Under the pieces are notes generated by a model. It searched no databases. It was not told where the DNA came from and saw only the letters and a program-made list of their open reading frames with translations. This document shows positions 8,646 through 18,507 of a stretch of DNA of 64,000 nucleotides, one piece after another. Source of the stretch: Winogradskyella sp. KYW1333. Its GTDB lineage: Bacteria > Bacteroidota > Bacteroidia > Flavobacteriales > Flavobacteriaceae. Position 1 is the first letter of the stretch; every line of letters begins with the position of its first letter. The translations under genes were made by a program, and so were the position numbers. The stretch lies in assembly GCF_003335675.1 (NCBI RefSeq), contig NZ_QPHL01000017.1, positions 248,001-312,000 of the forward strand. The letters run 5' to 3'.

Positions 8646-9683
8646 ATGAAAAAAGGAATATTATTAGTAAATCTTGGTTCGCCAGATAGTCCAAATCCTA
8701 AGGATGTAAAAAGATATTTAGGCGAATTTTTAATGGACGAACGTGTGATTGATGTACCACTTTGGGCACGTACTCTTTTGGTAAAAGGAATAATTCTAAA
8801 CACAAGGCCAAAAGCTTCAGCAAAGGCATACAAAAAGATCTGGTGGGATGAGGGATCGCCATTAATTGTTTTGTCAGAAAGACTTCAAGAAAAAGTTCAG
8901 AACCAATTGGATGTCCCAGTGGCTTTAGCTATGCGCTATGGCAGTATGACTATAAAAAAAGGTCTTCAAGAGTTAGTAGATAAAGGATGCACAGATATTA
9001 AAACCATTCCATTATATCCTCAGTTTGCTATGGCTACCACTGAAACCATTGACGTAAAAGTAGATGAACTTGTTTCAAAATATTTACCGCAAGTAAAAAT
9101 TACACGCACACCTGCGTTTTATAATAGACAAGATTATATTGATGTACTGTCTGCGAGTATAGCTGAAAAGCTTGAGGACTTGGATTATGAACATATCCTC
9201 TTTAGTTATCATGGTGTTCCAGAGCGCCACATTAGAAAAAGTGATGTAACTAACGGCAATTGTAAAATGGATGGCAAGTGTTGTTTTAAAAAGGGTAGTC
9301 TACAGCATGAGTTTTGCTACCGTCATCAATGCGAAATTACTACGATAAATGTTGCTAAAAAATTAGGCTTAAAGAACGGAACTTATTCTACAACGTTTCA
9401 ATCTAGATTAGGCTTTGATCCATGGTTAAAACCATATACGGACCGCACCATTGAGCGAATGGGTAAAGAGGGTATTAAGAAAATGGCTATTGTAACACCG
9501 GCTTTTGTTAGTGATTGTTTAGAAACCCTTGAAGAAATTGCTATGGAAGGGGAAGAAATATTTCACGAAGTTGGTGGAGAGGAATTTACTGTTATTCCTT
9601 GCCTAAACGAACGAGATGATTTTGCTCAAGTACTTTCTAATATTACAATGGAGTGGATTGCCACTGAAACTGTAATTGCCTAA
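8646..9683 (+). CDS. hemH: ferrochelatase
   Basis: HemH inserts Fe2+ into protoporphyrin IX, the last step of haem b synthesis. I place the start at the ATG at 8646 (MKKGILLVNLGSP), because an upstream TTG in the same frame would overlap the promoter; this gives 345 residues. The catalytic histidine is in LFSYHGVPERH. A cysteine-rich insertion (CKMDGKCCFKK, then FCYRHQC) follows; several bacterial ferrochelatases carry cysteines here, in some cases as [2Fe-2S] ligands. The stop codon overlaps the next start (TAATG), so the MATE gene is coupled to it. Confidence 0.96.
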   Translation: MKKGILLVNLGSPDSPNPKDVKRYLGEFLMDERVIDVPLWARTLLVKGIILNTRPKASAKAYKKIWWDEGSPLIVLSERLQEKVQNQLDVPVALAMRYGSMTIKKGLQELVDKGCTDIKTIPLYPQFAMATTETIDVKVDELVSKYLPQVKITRTPAFYNRQDYIDVLSASIAEKLEDLDYEHILFSYHGVPERHIRKSDVTNGNCKMDGKCCFKKGSLQHEFCYRHQCEITTINVAKKLGLKNGTYSTTFQSRLGFDPWLKPYTDRTIERMGKEGIKKMAIVTPAFVSDCLETLEEIAMEGEEIFHEVGGEEFTVIPCLNERDDFAQVLSNITMEWIATETVIA

Positions 9684-11044
9684 TGGCTAAAGTAACCTCT
9701 CAAGATTTAGGACATCAACCTATTGGTAAATTACTAATAAAGCAGGCAGTACCAGCTTCTATTGGTATTTTAGTGATGTCTTTGAATATTCTTGTAGACA
9801 CCATTTTTGTTGGTAATTGGATAGGATCTGTAGCTATTGCGGCAATTAATGTTGTATTGCCAGTTTCATTTTTTATTGCGGCATTAGGAATGGCAATTGG
9901 TATTGGAGGGTCATCTATTATCTCCAGAGCACTTGGTGCTGATAATCGTAAAAAGGCGCTTACAACTTTTGGCAACCAAATAACGCTCACTTTATTATTA
10001 ACTGTCGCATTAGTAATCCCAGGTTTATTATTTGTTGATAGTATAATTCCTGCATTTGGTGGTAAAGGTGCAATTTTTGAACCTGCCAAGGTATATTATG
10101 TTATTGTACTTTATGGTATTCCGTTTTTAGCGCTTTGTATGATGGGCAATACAGTTATCAGAGCAGAAGGTAAACCTAAATTTGCCATGTATGCGATGAT
10201 GATTCCATCAATTGGTAATTTGGTTTTAGATTATATTCTTATCAGAATATTTGATTTCGGAATGCATGGTGCTGCTTGGGCAACAACAGGTTCCTATGTG
10301 CTTTGCCTAGCTTTTATCCTTTGGTTTTTTCTTTCAAAAAACTCAGAACTAAAGATTACAGATTGTTTTTACAAATTGAATTTTCCAATAATTAAAGAAA
10401 TTGGAAGCTTAGGTTTTGTTACATTATCCAGACAGGCTGTTGTTAGTGTTACGTATTTGTTGATGAATAACATTTTGTTTGATTTTGGTGGTGAAACATC
10501 CGTAACAGCCTACGCCATTGTTGGTAGAATGTTAATGTTTGCCTTGTTTCCTGTTTATGGAATTACTCAAGGATTTTTACCAATTGCAGGATATAACTAT
10601 GGGGCAGAAAATTACAGCCGAGTCCGGAAAACAATAATGACAGCCATAAAATACGCGGCTTTACTAGCGGGAATTGTTTTTGTTTTCTTAATGATTTTTC
10701 CTGAAGCTATCACAAGCTTATTTACTCAAGACCAAGCAGTATTAGTAGAAACACCTCCAGCAATGCGATGGGTATTTGCTGCGACTCCAATTATAGCGAT
10801 TCAATTAATAGGCGCAGCATATTTTCAAGCTATTGGTAAGGCAACCCCAGCATTATTACTTACTTTATTAAGACAAGGCCTTTTCTTTATTCCTTTAATT
10901 TTCATTCTACCTCATTTTTATGGTGAGTTAGGCGTGTGGATTGCATTTCCTGTATCGGATATACTTGCTACAATTGTGACAGCGTATTTTTTACACAGAG
11001 AGGTGACGTTAAATTTATTGCCAAAGGAATCAGAATCATATTAA
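9683..11044 (+). CDS. MATE family efflux transporter
   Basis: The 453-residue inner membrane protein has about 12 hydrophobic segments and the two-fold repeat of MATE exporters. Typical pieces are IGKLLIKQAVPASIGIL near the N-terminus, the GGSSIISRALGADNRKKA loop, and GFLPIAGYNYGAENYSRV opening the second half. Such proteins export drugs or metabolites using Na+ or H+. Its start overlaps the hemH stop by one base, so it is cotranslated with ferrochelatase. Export of porphyrin or haem is an attractive but untested idea. Confidence 0.9.
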   Translation: MAKVTSQDLGHQPIGKLLIKQAVPASIGILVMSLNILVDTIFVGNWIGSVAIAAINVVLPVSFFIAALGMAIGIGGSSIISRALGADNRKKALTTFGNQITLTLLLTVALVIPGLLFVDSIIPAFGGKGAIFEPAKVYYVIVLYGIPFLALCMMGNTVIRAEGKPKFAMYAMMIPSIGNLVLDYILIRIFDFGMHGAAWATTGSYVLCLAFILWFFLSKNSELKITDCFYKLNFPIIKEIGSLGFVTLSRQAVVSVTYLLMNNILFDFGGETSVTAYAIVGRMLMFALFPVYGITQGFLPIAGYNYGAENYSRVRKTIMTAIKYAALLAGIVFVFLMIFPEAITSLFTQDQAVLVETPPAMRWVFAATPIIAIQLIGAAYFQAIGKATPALLLTLLRQGLFFIPLIFILPHFYGELGVWIAFPVSDILATIVTAYFLHREVTLNLLPKESESY

Positions 11045-11083
11045 ATTCTTAATTTTAGGATTCTATAATTAACCTTTTTTACA

Positions 11084-14000
11084 ATGAAAGTTTCTTCGTT
11101 TTTTGCAGTTTTACTGTTATCATTTTTTAGTTTAAACATTCAATCACAAGACATCCAAGAATCTGATTATTCTGCATTAGAGTACAGGCTTGTTGGACCG
11201 TTTAGAGGTGGTAGAAGCGCAGCAGTTACTGGAGTTCCTAATCAACCGAATCTCTATTATTTTGGTGCGGCTGGTGGTGGAATATGGAAAACAACTGATG
11301 GAGGTCGTCAATGGGAAAATATTTCGGATGGTTACTTTGGTGGCAGTATAGGATCAATTACCGTTGCTAAGAGTGATCCTAATGTAATTTATGTTGGTGG
11401 TGGCGAAAAAACTGTACGAGGTAATGTATCCTCTGGTTATGGTGTCTGGAAAAGTGTAGATGCCGGTAAAACTTGGTCGAAATCAGGTTTAGAAAAATCA
11501 AGGCATATACCAAGAATTGCAATTCATCCTACTAACCATAATATTGTGTATGCTGGTGTAATGGGTAATATTTATAAGCCAACACAGGAGAGAGGTGTTT
11601 ATAAAAGTACAGATGGTGGAAAATCTTGGCGCAAAGTATTGTTTTCGAATGCACATTCAGGTGTTGTAGATTTACAAATTGACCCAACGAATCCTAGAAT
11701 TTTATACGCATCAACCTGGAGGGTACAACGTACTCCATATAGTTTAAGTTCGGGAGGTGATGGCTCAGCGCTTTGGAAGAGTACAGATAGTGGTGAAACC
11801 TGGACTGAAATTTCAACAAACAAAGGATTTCCTGAAGGTATTTTAGGAATTATAGGAGTAACGGTTTCTCCCGTAAACAGTCAACGTGTTTGGGCAATTG
11901 TAGAAAACAAAGACAAAGGAGGTCTTTATAGAAGTGATGATGGTGGAGAATCTTGGAATCAAGTAAATAGTGAACGAAAATTAAGACAACGTGCTTGGTA
12001 TTACACAAGAGTTTATGCAGACACCAAAGATGTCAATACTGTTTATGTACTAAACGTAAGCTATCATAAGAGTACAGATGGAGGAAGAACCTTTGGGAAC
12101 TATCGAGCGCCACATGGTGATCACCATGATTTATGGATTGCTCCGGAAGACCCAAATAGAATGATAATTGGAGATGATGGTGGGGCACAGGTTACTTACG
12201 ATGGGGCTGAAACTTGGAGCACATATCACAACCAACCAACTTCTCAATTTTATCGAGTAACCACAGACAACGCATTTCCTTACAGGATTTATGTGGCACA
12301 ACAAGATAATTCTACAATTAGAATACCACATAGAACAGATGGTAGATCAATTTCAGAAGATGACTGGGAAAGCACGGCTGGAGGTGAGTCTGCCCATATT
12401 GCAGTAGATCCTGAAGATAATGATATTGTTTATGGTGGTAGCTATGATGGATTTCTAACTAGGGTGAATCATAAGACAGGTACCGTAAGAGCTGTAAATG
12501 TTTGGCCAGATAATCCTATGGGTCATGGAGCTGAAGGAATGAAATACAGATTTCAGTGGAACTTCCCAATAGTATTTTCAAAACACAATCCGGATAGATT
12601 ATATACTTTCTCACAACATGTTCATGTTACAGAAAATGAAGGTCAATCTTGGGATATTATTAGTCCTGATTTAACAAGAAATGATCCAGAAAAATTAAAA
12701 TCTTCTGGTGGACCTATTACTCAAGATAATACTTCGGTAGAATACTACTGTACTATTTTTGCCGCTCAGGAGTCTCCGCTTAAAGAAGGGTTGTTATGGG
12801 TAGGTAGTGATGATGGCTTAATCCATGTTACTCAAGATGGAGGTAAGACTTGGGATAATGTTACGCCAAAAGGTATGCCAGAGTGGATGATGATTAATAG
12901 TATTGAACCAAGTGCGTTTGATGAGGGGACTTGCTATGTTGCTGGTACAAAGTACAAAACCGGAGATTTTGCGCCATATTTATATAAAACAACTGACTAT
13001 GGTAAGTCTTGGAAGAAAATAACCAACGGAATTAATGAAGAACACTTTACGAGGGTATTGAGGGAAGATCCAAAACAAAAGGGGTTATTATATGCAGGAA
13101 CTGAAACAGGAATGTATATTTCATTTAATGACGGTAAGGAATGGAAACCTTTTCAATTAAATTTACCAATTGTACCAATCACAGATTTAACAATTAAGGA
13201 CAATAACCTTATTGTAGCTACTCAGGGAAGAAGCCTTTGGATGATAGATGACCTTTCCGTTATACATCAGCTTTTTAATAATGAGGTAAAAGGGAATCAT
13301 TTGTTTAAACCAAAGGACACCTATAGAATGCGTGGTAGCAGTACAAAGGGGAGTAAGACTGCAGGGACAAACCATCCTAATGGTGTTATAACCTATTTTA
13401 ATTTAAAGGATGTAAATGAGGATGATAAAATATCTCTTACCTATTTTGATAAGAAAGGAGATACGATTAAAACATTTTCAAATGTGAGTAAAAAAGACAA
13501 GTTAAGCGTCAAAAAAGGGGCGAATCAATTTGTTTGGAATATGACTTATGATGGCGCAGAACGGTTAAAGGGAATGATCTTATGGTGGGCGAGTTTAGAA
13601 GGACCAAGAGCGGTACCTGGAAATTATATAGTGAGTCTAAACGTTAATGGAGAGGAGCAATCTCAACCATTTACAATACTGGCAGATCCTCGTGCTGAGA
13701 GCACATTGGAAGATATGCAAACTCAATTTGATTTTATAAAGGATGTCAATAAGACAATGGATGAAGCACACAAATCCATAAAGAAGATTAGAAATATTAA
13801 TACACAGCTAAGTGCGTTTCAAAAACAATATAAAGGAGATGATAATGTTGTAGAATTGCTTAAAAAAGCAAAAACCTTGGCAGAGCAATTATCAGTTATT
13901 GAAAAGGCGTTATACCAGACGCAAAACAGAAGTGGCCAAGACCCATTAAACTTTCCAATAAGACTTACAAATAAGTTAGGACACCTCAATTCTTTAGTTA

Positions 14001-14170
14001 GAATGGGAGATTTTGCGCCGACTGAGCAAGATATAGCCGTAAAAAATGAGCTTACTGAAAAAATAGAAAAACAGTTAAATACATTTAATGACCTTATTAA
14101 AAGTGAGGTAAAAGAATTTAATGAAGCGTTTAACGGTTTGAATTTAAACTATTTATTTATTGAGGATTAA
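11084..14170 (+). CDS. large secreted Asp-box (BNR/sortilin-like) beta-propeller protein
   Basis: The 1028-residue protein starts with a signal peptide (about residues 1-21). It has at least eight Asp-box loops of the type S/T-x-D-x-G-x-T/S-W (TTDGGRQW, SVDAGKTW, STDGGKSW, STDSGETW, SDDGGESW, TQDGGKTW, TTDYGKSW), spread over the first 650 residues, which suggests one or two propellers. A beta-sandwich-like part and a helical C-terminus (about 880-1028) follow. Such VPS10/sialidase-like proteins are common in Bacteroidetes, and some annotations call them glycosyl hydrolases, but no catalytic residues are evident. I see no T9SS sorting domain. It ends 3 bases before hemJ. Confidence 0.8.
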   Translation: MKVSSFFAVLLLSFFSLNIQSQDIQESDYSALEYRLVGPFRGGRSAAVTGVPNQPNLYYFGAAGGGIWKTTDGGRQWENISDGYFGGSIGSITVAKSDPNVIYVGGGEKTVRGNVSSGYGVWKSVDAGKTWSKSGLEKSRHIPRIAIHPTNHNIVYAGVMGNIYKPTQERGVYKSTDGGKSWRKVLFSNAHSGVVDLQIDPTNPRILYASTWRVQRTPYSLSSGGDGSALWKSTDSGETWTEISTNKGFPEGILGIIGVTVSPVNSQRVWAIVENKDKGGLYRSDDGGESWNQVNSERKLRQRAWYYTRVYADTKDVNTVYVLNVSYHKSTDGGRTFGNYRAPHGDHHDLWIAPEDPNRMIIGDDGGAQVTYDGAETWSTYHNQPTSQFYRVTTDNAFPYRIYVAQQDNSTIRIPHRTDGRSISEDDWESTAGGESAHIAVDPEDNDIVYGGSYDGFLTRVNHKTGTVRAVNVWPDNPMGHGAEGMKYRFQWNFPIVFSKHNPDRLYTFSQHVHVTENEGQSWDIISPDLTRNDPEKLKSSGGPITQDNTSVEYYCTIFAAQESPLKEGLLWVGSDDGLIHVTQDGGKTWDNVTPKGMPEWMMINSIEPSAFDEGTCYVAGTKYKTGDFAPYLYKTTDYGKSWKKITNGINEEHFTRVLREDPKQKGLLYAGTETGMYISFNDGKEWKPFQLNLPIVPITDLTIKDNNLIVATQGRSLWMIDDLSVIHQLFNNEVKGNHLFKPKDTYRMRGSSTKGSKTAGTNHPNGVITYFNLKDVNEDDKISLTYFDKKGDTIKTFSNVSKKDKLSVKKGANQFVWNMTYDGAERLKGMILWWASLEGPRAVPGNYIVSLNVNGEEQSQPFTILADPRAESTLEDMQTQFDFIKDVNKTMDEAHKSIKKIRNINTQLSAFQKQYKGDDNVVELLKKAKTLAEQLSVIEKALYQTQNRSGQDPLNFPIRLTNKLGHLNSLVRMGDFAPTEQDIAVKNELTEKIEKQLNTFNDLIKSEVKEFNEAFNGLNLNYLFIED

Positions 14171-14173
14171 TAA

Positions 14174-14722
14174 ATGGAGTATTACAATTATATAAAATCA
14201 CTACATCTCATTTTTGTCATCACCTGGTTTGCTGGTTTGTTTTATATACCGCGTTTATTTGTATATCAGATAGAAGCATTCCATAAACCCTCTCCAGATA
14301 AAGAAATATTGGGTAAACAACTTAAACTTATGGCCAAGCGCCTTTGGTTTATTATTACTTGGCCTTCAGCAATTTTATCCACTTTATTCGCAATTTGGCT
14401 GATGATTTTAATGCCAAGTTGGTTTCAACAAGGTTGGATGCATGTTAAGCTCACCTTCGTGGGTTTACTTTTTGTTTATCATTTTAAAACGCATTTCTAC
14501 TATAAACAATTGCAAAGAGATGAGGTAATGGTGAGTTCTAACTTTATGCGCATCTGGAATGAAGGTGCGACATTTATATTATTTGCAGTGGTCTTTCTTG
14601 TTATTTTAAAAAGTACAATTAATTGGATTTTCGGAATAATTGGATTAGTGGTTTTGGGAATATTAATAATGCTAGGATTTAGAATTTATAAAAATATCAG
14701 AGCAAAAAACCCAGACGCATAA
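14174..14722 (+). CDS. hemJ: protoporphyrinogen IX oxidase, HemJ type
   Basis: HemJ oxidises protoporphyrinogen IX to protoporphyrin IX in the inner membrane and replaces HemG or HemY in many bacteria. The 182-residue protein has four to five membrane segments. The family block at the start (KSLHLIFVITWFAGLFYIPR) carries the conserved histidine, tryptophan and arginine. The second conserved histidine is in GWMHVKLTFVGLLFVYH. General CopD-like membrane proteins are the alternative, but haem genes nearby favour HemJ. It would supply the substrate of HemH. Confidence 0.88.
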   Translation: MEYYNYIKSLHLIFVITWFAGLFYIPRLFVYQIEAFHKPSPDKEILGKQLKLMAKRLWFIITWPSAILSTLFAIWLMILMPSWFQQGWMHVKLTFVGLLFVYHFKTHFYYKQLQRDEVMVSSNFMRIWNEGATFILFAVVFLVILKSTINWIFGIIGLVVLGILIMLGFRIYKNIRAKNPDA

Positions 14723-14763
14723 TTGGCTTGATTATTGCTATATTTAGTGCATTATAATCACTA

Positions 14764-16218
14764 ATGAAGATTAAAAAACTCTCTTTAAGATCTAGAATAT
14801 TCATTGCCATGATACTTCTTGTATTATTAGCATCTATTCTAATTGCTGCCGTTACAATTTACCAATATAATGAAGAGGCTAAAGATTATCACAAAGAGCG
14901 TTTAGAGCGTAAGGAAAAGGCAATTAGGCAGAGTATTAATTTTGCAATTAAGGAAACCACCTATCCAGTTACTACAGAAAACATACCTCTGATTTTTAAG
15001 GATGAAATTTTTGATATAGATGCAATTCATAACCTTCAAATAAATCTTTATGATCTCGAAGGACAATTACTTAAAAGCTCAAAGCGCACAATTCAAAGGG
15101 ACACTACAGAAATTTGTATAGATGCAGAAATCCTTAATGCATTAGCCAATACTGTAGAACACAGACATGTGGTTAAAATTCAAGAAAATGGACAGACATT
15201 CCAATCGTCATATTCATATATCACGGATGAAAAGTTTAAGAATTTAGCCATCTTAAACCTACCTTATTTAGAGAATGATGACTTTCTAAATAGGGAATTG
15301 AATGAGTTTTTACTTCGCCTAAGTTATGCCTATTTGGCTATGATATTAGCTGCTATTGTTTTTGCCTATTTCATATCTAAATACATAACCAAATCACTAA
15401 AAACAATTAGTGATAAAATGAATGAATTACGTTTAGAAAAACGAAACAAAAAGATTGAGATTAAAAGTTCTAGCGAAGAAATAGAAACCCTTGTAAATTC
15501 ATACAACGGTATGATTGATGAGCTGGAAGCAAGTGCTGTAAAATTGGCCACTAGTGAGCGTGAACAGGCATGGCGCGAAATGGCAAAGCAAGTAGCTCAT
15601 GAAATTAAAAATCCACTTACACCAATGCGTTTAAGTGTTCAGAGTTTTCAACGTCAGTTTGACCCAAATGATGAGGGCATTAATCAAAAAGTTGATGAAT
15701 ACAGTAAGACATTGATTCAGCAAATTGACACAATGAGTTCAATAGCTTCAGCCTTTTCGAATTTTGCTAAAATGCCTGCCCAGAAAAGTGAAAAACTTAA
15801 TGTTGTAAGCATAGTAAAATTGGCATTAGATATTTTTAATGAAGGCTATATTACTTTTGAAGCAGAATCAGATGAGATTATTGCAAAGTTTGATAGAAAC
15901 CAGTTAATCCGAGTAGTTACAAATTTGGTTAAAAACAGTATTCAAGCGATACCTAGCGATATTGAGAATCCTATAATAAATGTGAGGGTGTTCTCTGAAG
16001 ACGAAGAGGTGAAAATTACTGTAGAGGATAATGGTAGTGGTATTACCGAAGAAACCAAATCCAAAATTTTTGAACCAAAGTTCACTACTAAAACCAGTGG
16101 TATGGGTCTTGGTTTAGCTATGGTAAAAAATATTGTGGAAACCTTCAACGGAAGTATTAACTTTACATCTCAATTTGGAAAGGGAACTACATTTACAGTT
16201 TCATTTCCTAAAGAATAA
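14764..16218 (+). CDS. membrane sensor histidine kinase with HAMP domain
   Basis: The 484-residue kinase has a first membrane segment at residues 12-30, a periplasmic sensing region to about 185, a second membrane segment at 186-207 and a HAMP linker to about 262. The phosphoacceptor is His279 in KQVAHEIKNPLTPMRLSV. The ATP-binding domain shows NLVKNSIQAI, DNGSGI and GMGLGLAMVKNIVE. The NPLTPMRLS pattern resembles NtrY-type kinases. No response regulator lies next to it, so it is an orphan here. Its ligand is unknown. Confidence 0.9.
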   Translation: MKIKKLSLRSRIFIAMILLVLLASILIAAVTIYQYNEEAKDYHKERLERKEKAIRQSINFAIKETTYPVTTENIPLIFKDEIFDIDAIHNLQINLYDLEGQLLKSSKRTIQRDTTEICIDAEILNALANTVEHRHVVKIQENGQTFQSSYSYITDEKFKNLAILNLPYLENDDFLNRELNEFLLRLSYAYLAMILAAIVFAYFISKYITKSLKTISDKMNELRLEKRNKKIEIKSSSEEIETLVNSYNGMIDELEASAVKLATSEREQAWREMAKQVAHEIKNPLTPMRLSVQSFQRQFDPNDEGINQKVDEYSKTLIQQIDTMSSIASAFSNFAKMPAQKSEKLNVVSIVKLALDIFNEGYITFEAESDEIIAKFDRNQLIRVVTNLVKNSIQAIPSDIENPIINVRVFSEDEEVKITVEDNGSGITEETKSKIFEPKFTTKTSGMGLGLAMVKNIVETFNGSINFTSQFGKGTTFTVSFPKE

Positions 16219-16222
16219 TACT

Positions 16223-17005
16223 ATGAGCTATTCAAATATACTTTCCCAATCTTCAAATGGGATAACTACTATTACTATTAATAGATCAAATAAATTAAAT
16301 GCCTTAAACAAATCAACAATTCAAGAGTTGCACGAGGCTTTTAATAAAGCAAATAATGACTCTGCCACCAAGGTTATTATTATCACTGGTAGTGGTGAAA
16401 AAGCCTTTGTTGCAGGAGCTGATATAAGTGAATTTGCCGATTTCAATGTTGAAGAAGGAGGTAAACTAGCAGCCCAAGGTCAAGCTTTACTATTTGATTT
16501 TGTAGAGCATCTTAGCACACCAGTAATTGCTGCTGTAAATGGTTTTGCCCTTGGTGGTGGGTTAGAGTTGGCTATGGCTTGTCATTTTAGAGTAGCAAGT
16601 GATAATGCTAAAATGGGATTACCTGAAGTTTCTCTAGGAGTAATACCAGGCTATGGTGGTACACAGCGCTTACCACAACTTGTGGGCAAGGGAAGAGCAA
16701 TGGAAATAGTTATGACAGCAGGTATGATTGATGCAAATCAAGCATTAAATTACGGACTTGTAAATCATGTTGTTCCGCAAGAGGAGTTGTTGCCATTATG
16801 CGAAAAAATAGCAGGTAAAATAATGCGTAATTCATCAGTAGCTATTGCAGAAGCAATTAGAGCGATAAATGCAAATTATGAGGATGGCGTCAATGGTTTT
16901 GACGTGGAAATAGAGTCCTTTGGCAATTGTTTCGGTACAGAAGATTTTACTGAAGGTACTACGGCATTTTTAGAAAAACGTAAGGCAAATTTCCCAGGAG
17001 CTTAG
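16223..17005 (+). CDS. enoyl-CoA hydratase/isomerase family protein
   Basis: I chose the ATG at 16223 (MSYSNILSQ), 4 bases after the kinase stop, over an in-frame ATG at 16133 that would overlap the kinase by 86 bases; this gives 260 residues, the usual crotonase length. The oxyanion-hole segments are SGEKAFVAGADISEFA and NGFALGGGLELAMACHFRVA. The two catalytic-type glutamates are in GGGLELA and LPEVSLGVIPGYGGTQR. This matches 3-hydroxybutyryl- or enoyl-CoA hydratases of beta-oxidation. The exact substrate is not readable. It converges with the next gene, with no bases between the stop codons. Confidence 0.9.
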   Translation: MSYSNILSQSSNGITTITINRSNKLNALNKSTIQELHEAFNKANNDSATKVIIITGSGEKAFVAGADISEFADFNVEEGGKLAAQGQALLFDFVEHLSTPVIAAVNGFALGGGLELAMACHFRVASDNAKMGLPEVSLGVIPGYGGTQRLPQLVGKGRAMEIVMTAGMIDANQALNYGLVNHVVPQEELLPLCEKIAGKIMRNSSVAIAEAIRAINANYEDGVNGFDVEIESFGNCFGTEDFTEGTTAFLEKRKANFPGA

Positions 17006-18430
17006 TTATTTAACTTCCCAACCTTTTCTGTAATCACGTGTTACCCATTCATTAGCTTTTTCATAGTTGGTAACTTTCATAGCTTCACCATCCCAAAGAA
17101 GTTTTCTTCTTCCAGGATAATCAAAAGGTGCCCAATCAGTTGGTTTTTTGCCATCTTTTAAAACTTTATACTGAAATGCTTTTATGGCAAGATTACCCAT
17201 TAAAACAGACTCAGTAAGTGGTCCGGCATATTCAAATGGTGATGATGTTTTAATACCTGATAGACAAGCTTCAACCCAATTGTCTATATGACCGTTTAAT
17301 CCATTTTTAATTCGTGGTAAGGTTGGTTCCGGTTTTTTGAAGTAATTCATGGTACTACTTGGTAATAGTCTCGGATTACCTGAGTAACAATCCGTAACCA
17401 ACATACCTTTAGTGCCGTAAAAAACACTACCGCCACTCCAGTTACCAATAAACTCACCGTCTTTTAATTCATCTGGTAAATCTGGCATTATGCCACCATC
17501 ATACCAGTTTAAATTAACCTGGCCATGTTTTTCAGTATCAAATTTCAATCTAACAATAGAAGAAGGTGGACAGGCTTTGTTATAATTGGCCTCTACAAAG
17601 TCACCAGCCCAAACTGTAGTGCAACTTGCTTCAGCTTCATTTGGATAACCAAGACCCAAAGTTCTGAACGGTGTTTCCATGATATGGCAACCCATATCAC
17701 CAAGACCACCAGTTCCAAAATCCCACCATCCTCTCCACTTAAAAGGTAAATAAGCAGAATGATACGGTCTATTTTGAGCTGGTCCTAACCAAAGATCCCA
17801 ATCAAGATGTGACGGTACGGGCTCACCTTCATTAATATTTCTTAACCCTTGTGGCCAAACGGGTCTGTTTGTCCAGCAGTCCACTTTTTCGATAGTTCCA
17901 ATAACACCTGAATCTATCCACTCTTGTGCTTCTCTAATTCCATCACTCGAACTTCCTTGATTACCCATTTGAGTCACTATGCCAGTTTCTTTGGCAATAT
18001 TGGCCATAAGACGAGCTTCATGTATATTGTGGGTGAGTGGTTTTTCTACATATGCATGTTTTTTTGCCCTCATAAATGGCAATGCAATTACAGCATGTGT
18101 ATGGTCAGGGGTGCCAACGGTAAATGCATCAATCTCATTTATATGATTGTCATATAACTTTCTAAAATCCTTATACTTCTTTGTCTTTGGGTGCATTTTA
18201 TAACTCCCTTCAGCCAACTTATCATCTACATCGCATAGTGCCACAAACTTTACATTTTTGTTAGAGCTAAGACCTTTTACGATTCCTGCACCACGACCAC
18301 CAACACCAATAGAAGCTACGTACAGAGTATCACTTGGTGGTACATGATTTTTACCTAAAACATAACTAGGAACAATGGAAAAAGCTACAGTTGCACCTGC
18401 AGTTTTTTTGATGAATTTTCTTCGCTTCAT
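17006..18430 (-). CDS. Gfo/Idh/MocA family oxidoreductase with Tat signal
   Basis: The 474-residue protein opens with MKRRKFIKKTAGATVAFSIV, a twin-arginine signal, so it is probably exported folded to the periplasm. The Rossmann segment follows (YVASIGVGGRGAGIVKGL), then ALCDVDD, VGTPDHTHAVIAL and the signature AYVEKPLTHNIHEARLMA holding the catalytic-type lysine. The C-terminal part from about 190 is the substrate-binding alpha/beta domain. Bacteroidetes have many such NAD(P)-dependent sugar or inositol oxidoreductases. The substrate is unknown, and no sugar genes sit beside it. Confidence 0.9.
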   Translation of the reverse strand: MKRRKFIKKTAGATVAFSIVPSYVLGKNHVPPSDTLYVASIGVGGRGAGIVKGLSSNKNVKFVALCDVDDKLAEGSYKMHPKTKKYKDFRKLYDNHINEIDAFTVGTPDHTHAVIALPFMRAKKHAYVEKPLTHNIHEARLMANIAKETGIVTQMGNQGSSSDGIREAQEWIDSGVIGTIEKVDCWTNRPVWPQGLRNINEGEPVPSHLDWDLWLGPAQNRPYHSAYLPFKWRGWWDFGTGGLGDMGCHIMETPFRTLGLGYPNEAEASCTTVWAGDFVEANYNKACPPSSIVRLKFDTEKHGQVNLNWYDGGIMPDLPDELKDGEFIGNWSGGSVFYGTKGMLVTDCYSGNPRLLPSSTMNYFKKPEPTLPRIKNGLNGHIDNWVEACLSGIKTSSPFEYAGPLTESVLMGNLAIKAFQYKVLKDGKKPTDWAPFDYPGRRKLLWDGEAMKVTNYEKANEWVTRDYRKGWEVK

Positions 18431-18507
18431 AAAAACAAATTTTGTTGGTTAGTACCACATGAAGGTACAACAAAATTCAATAAATTACGAAAGTACATTT
18501 AGAGTGA

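Noticed and set aside
16133..16222. N-terminal extension of the crotonase gene into the sensor kinase.
   Set aside because: Its residues do not match crotonase starts, while MSYSNILSQ at 16223 does and leaves a normal 4-base gap.
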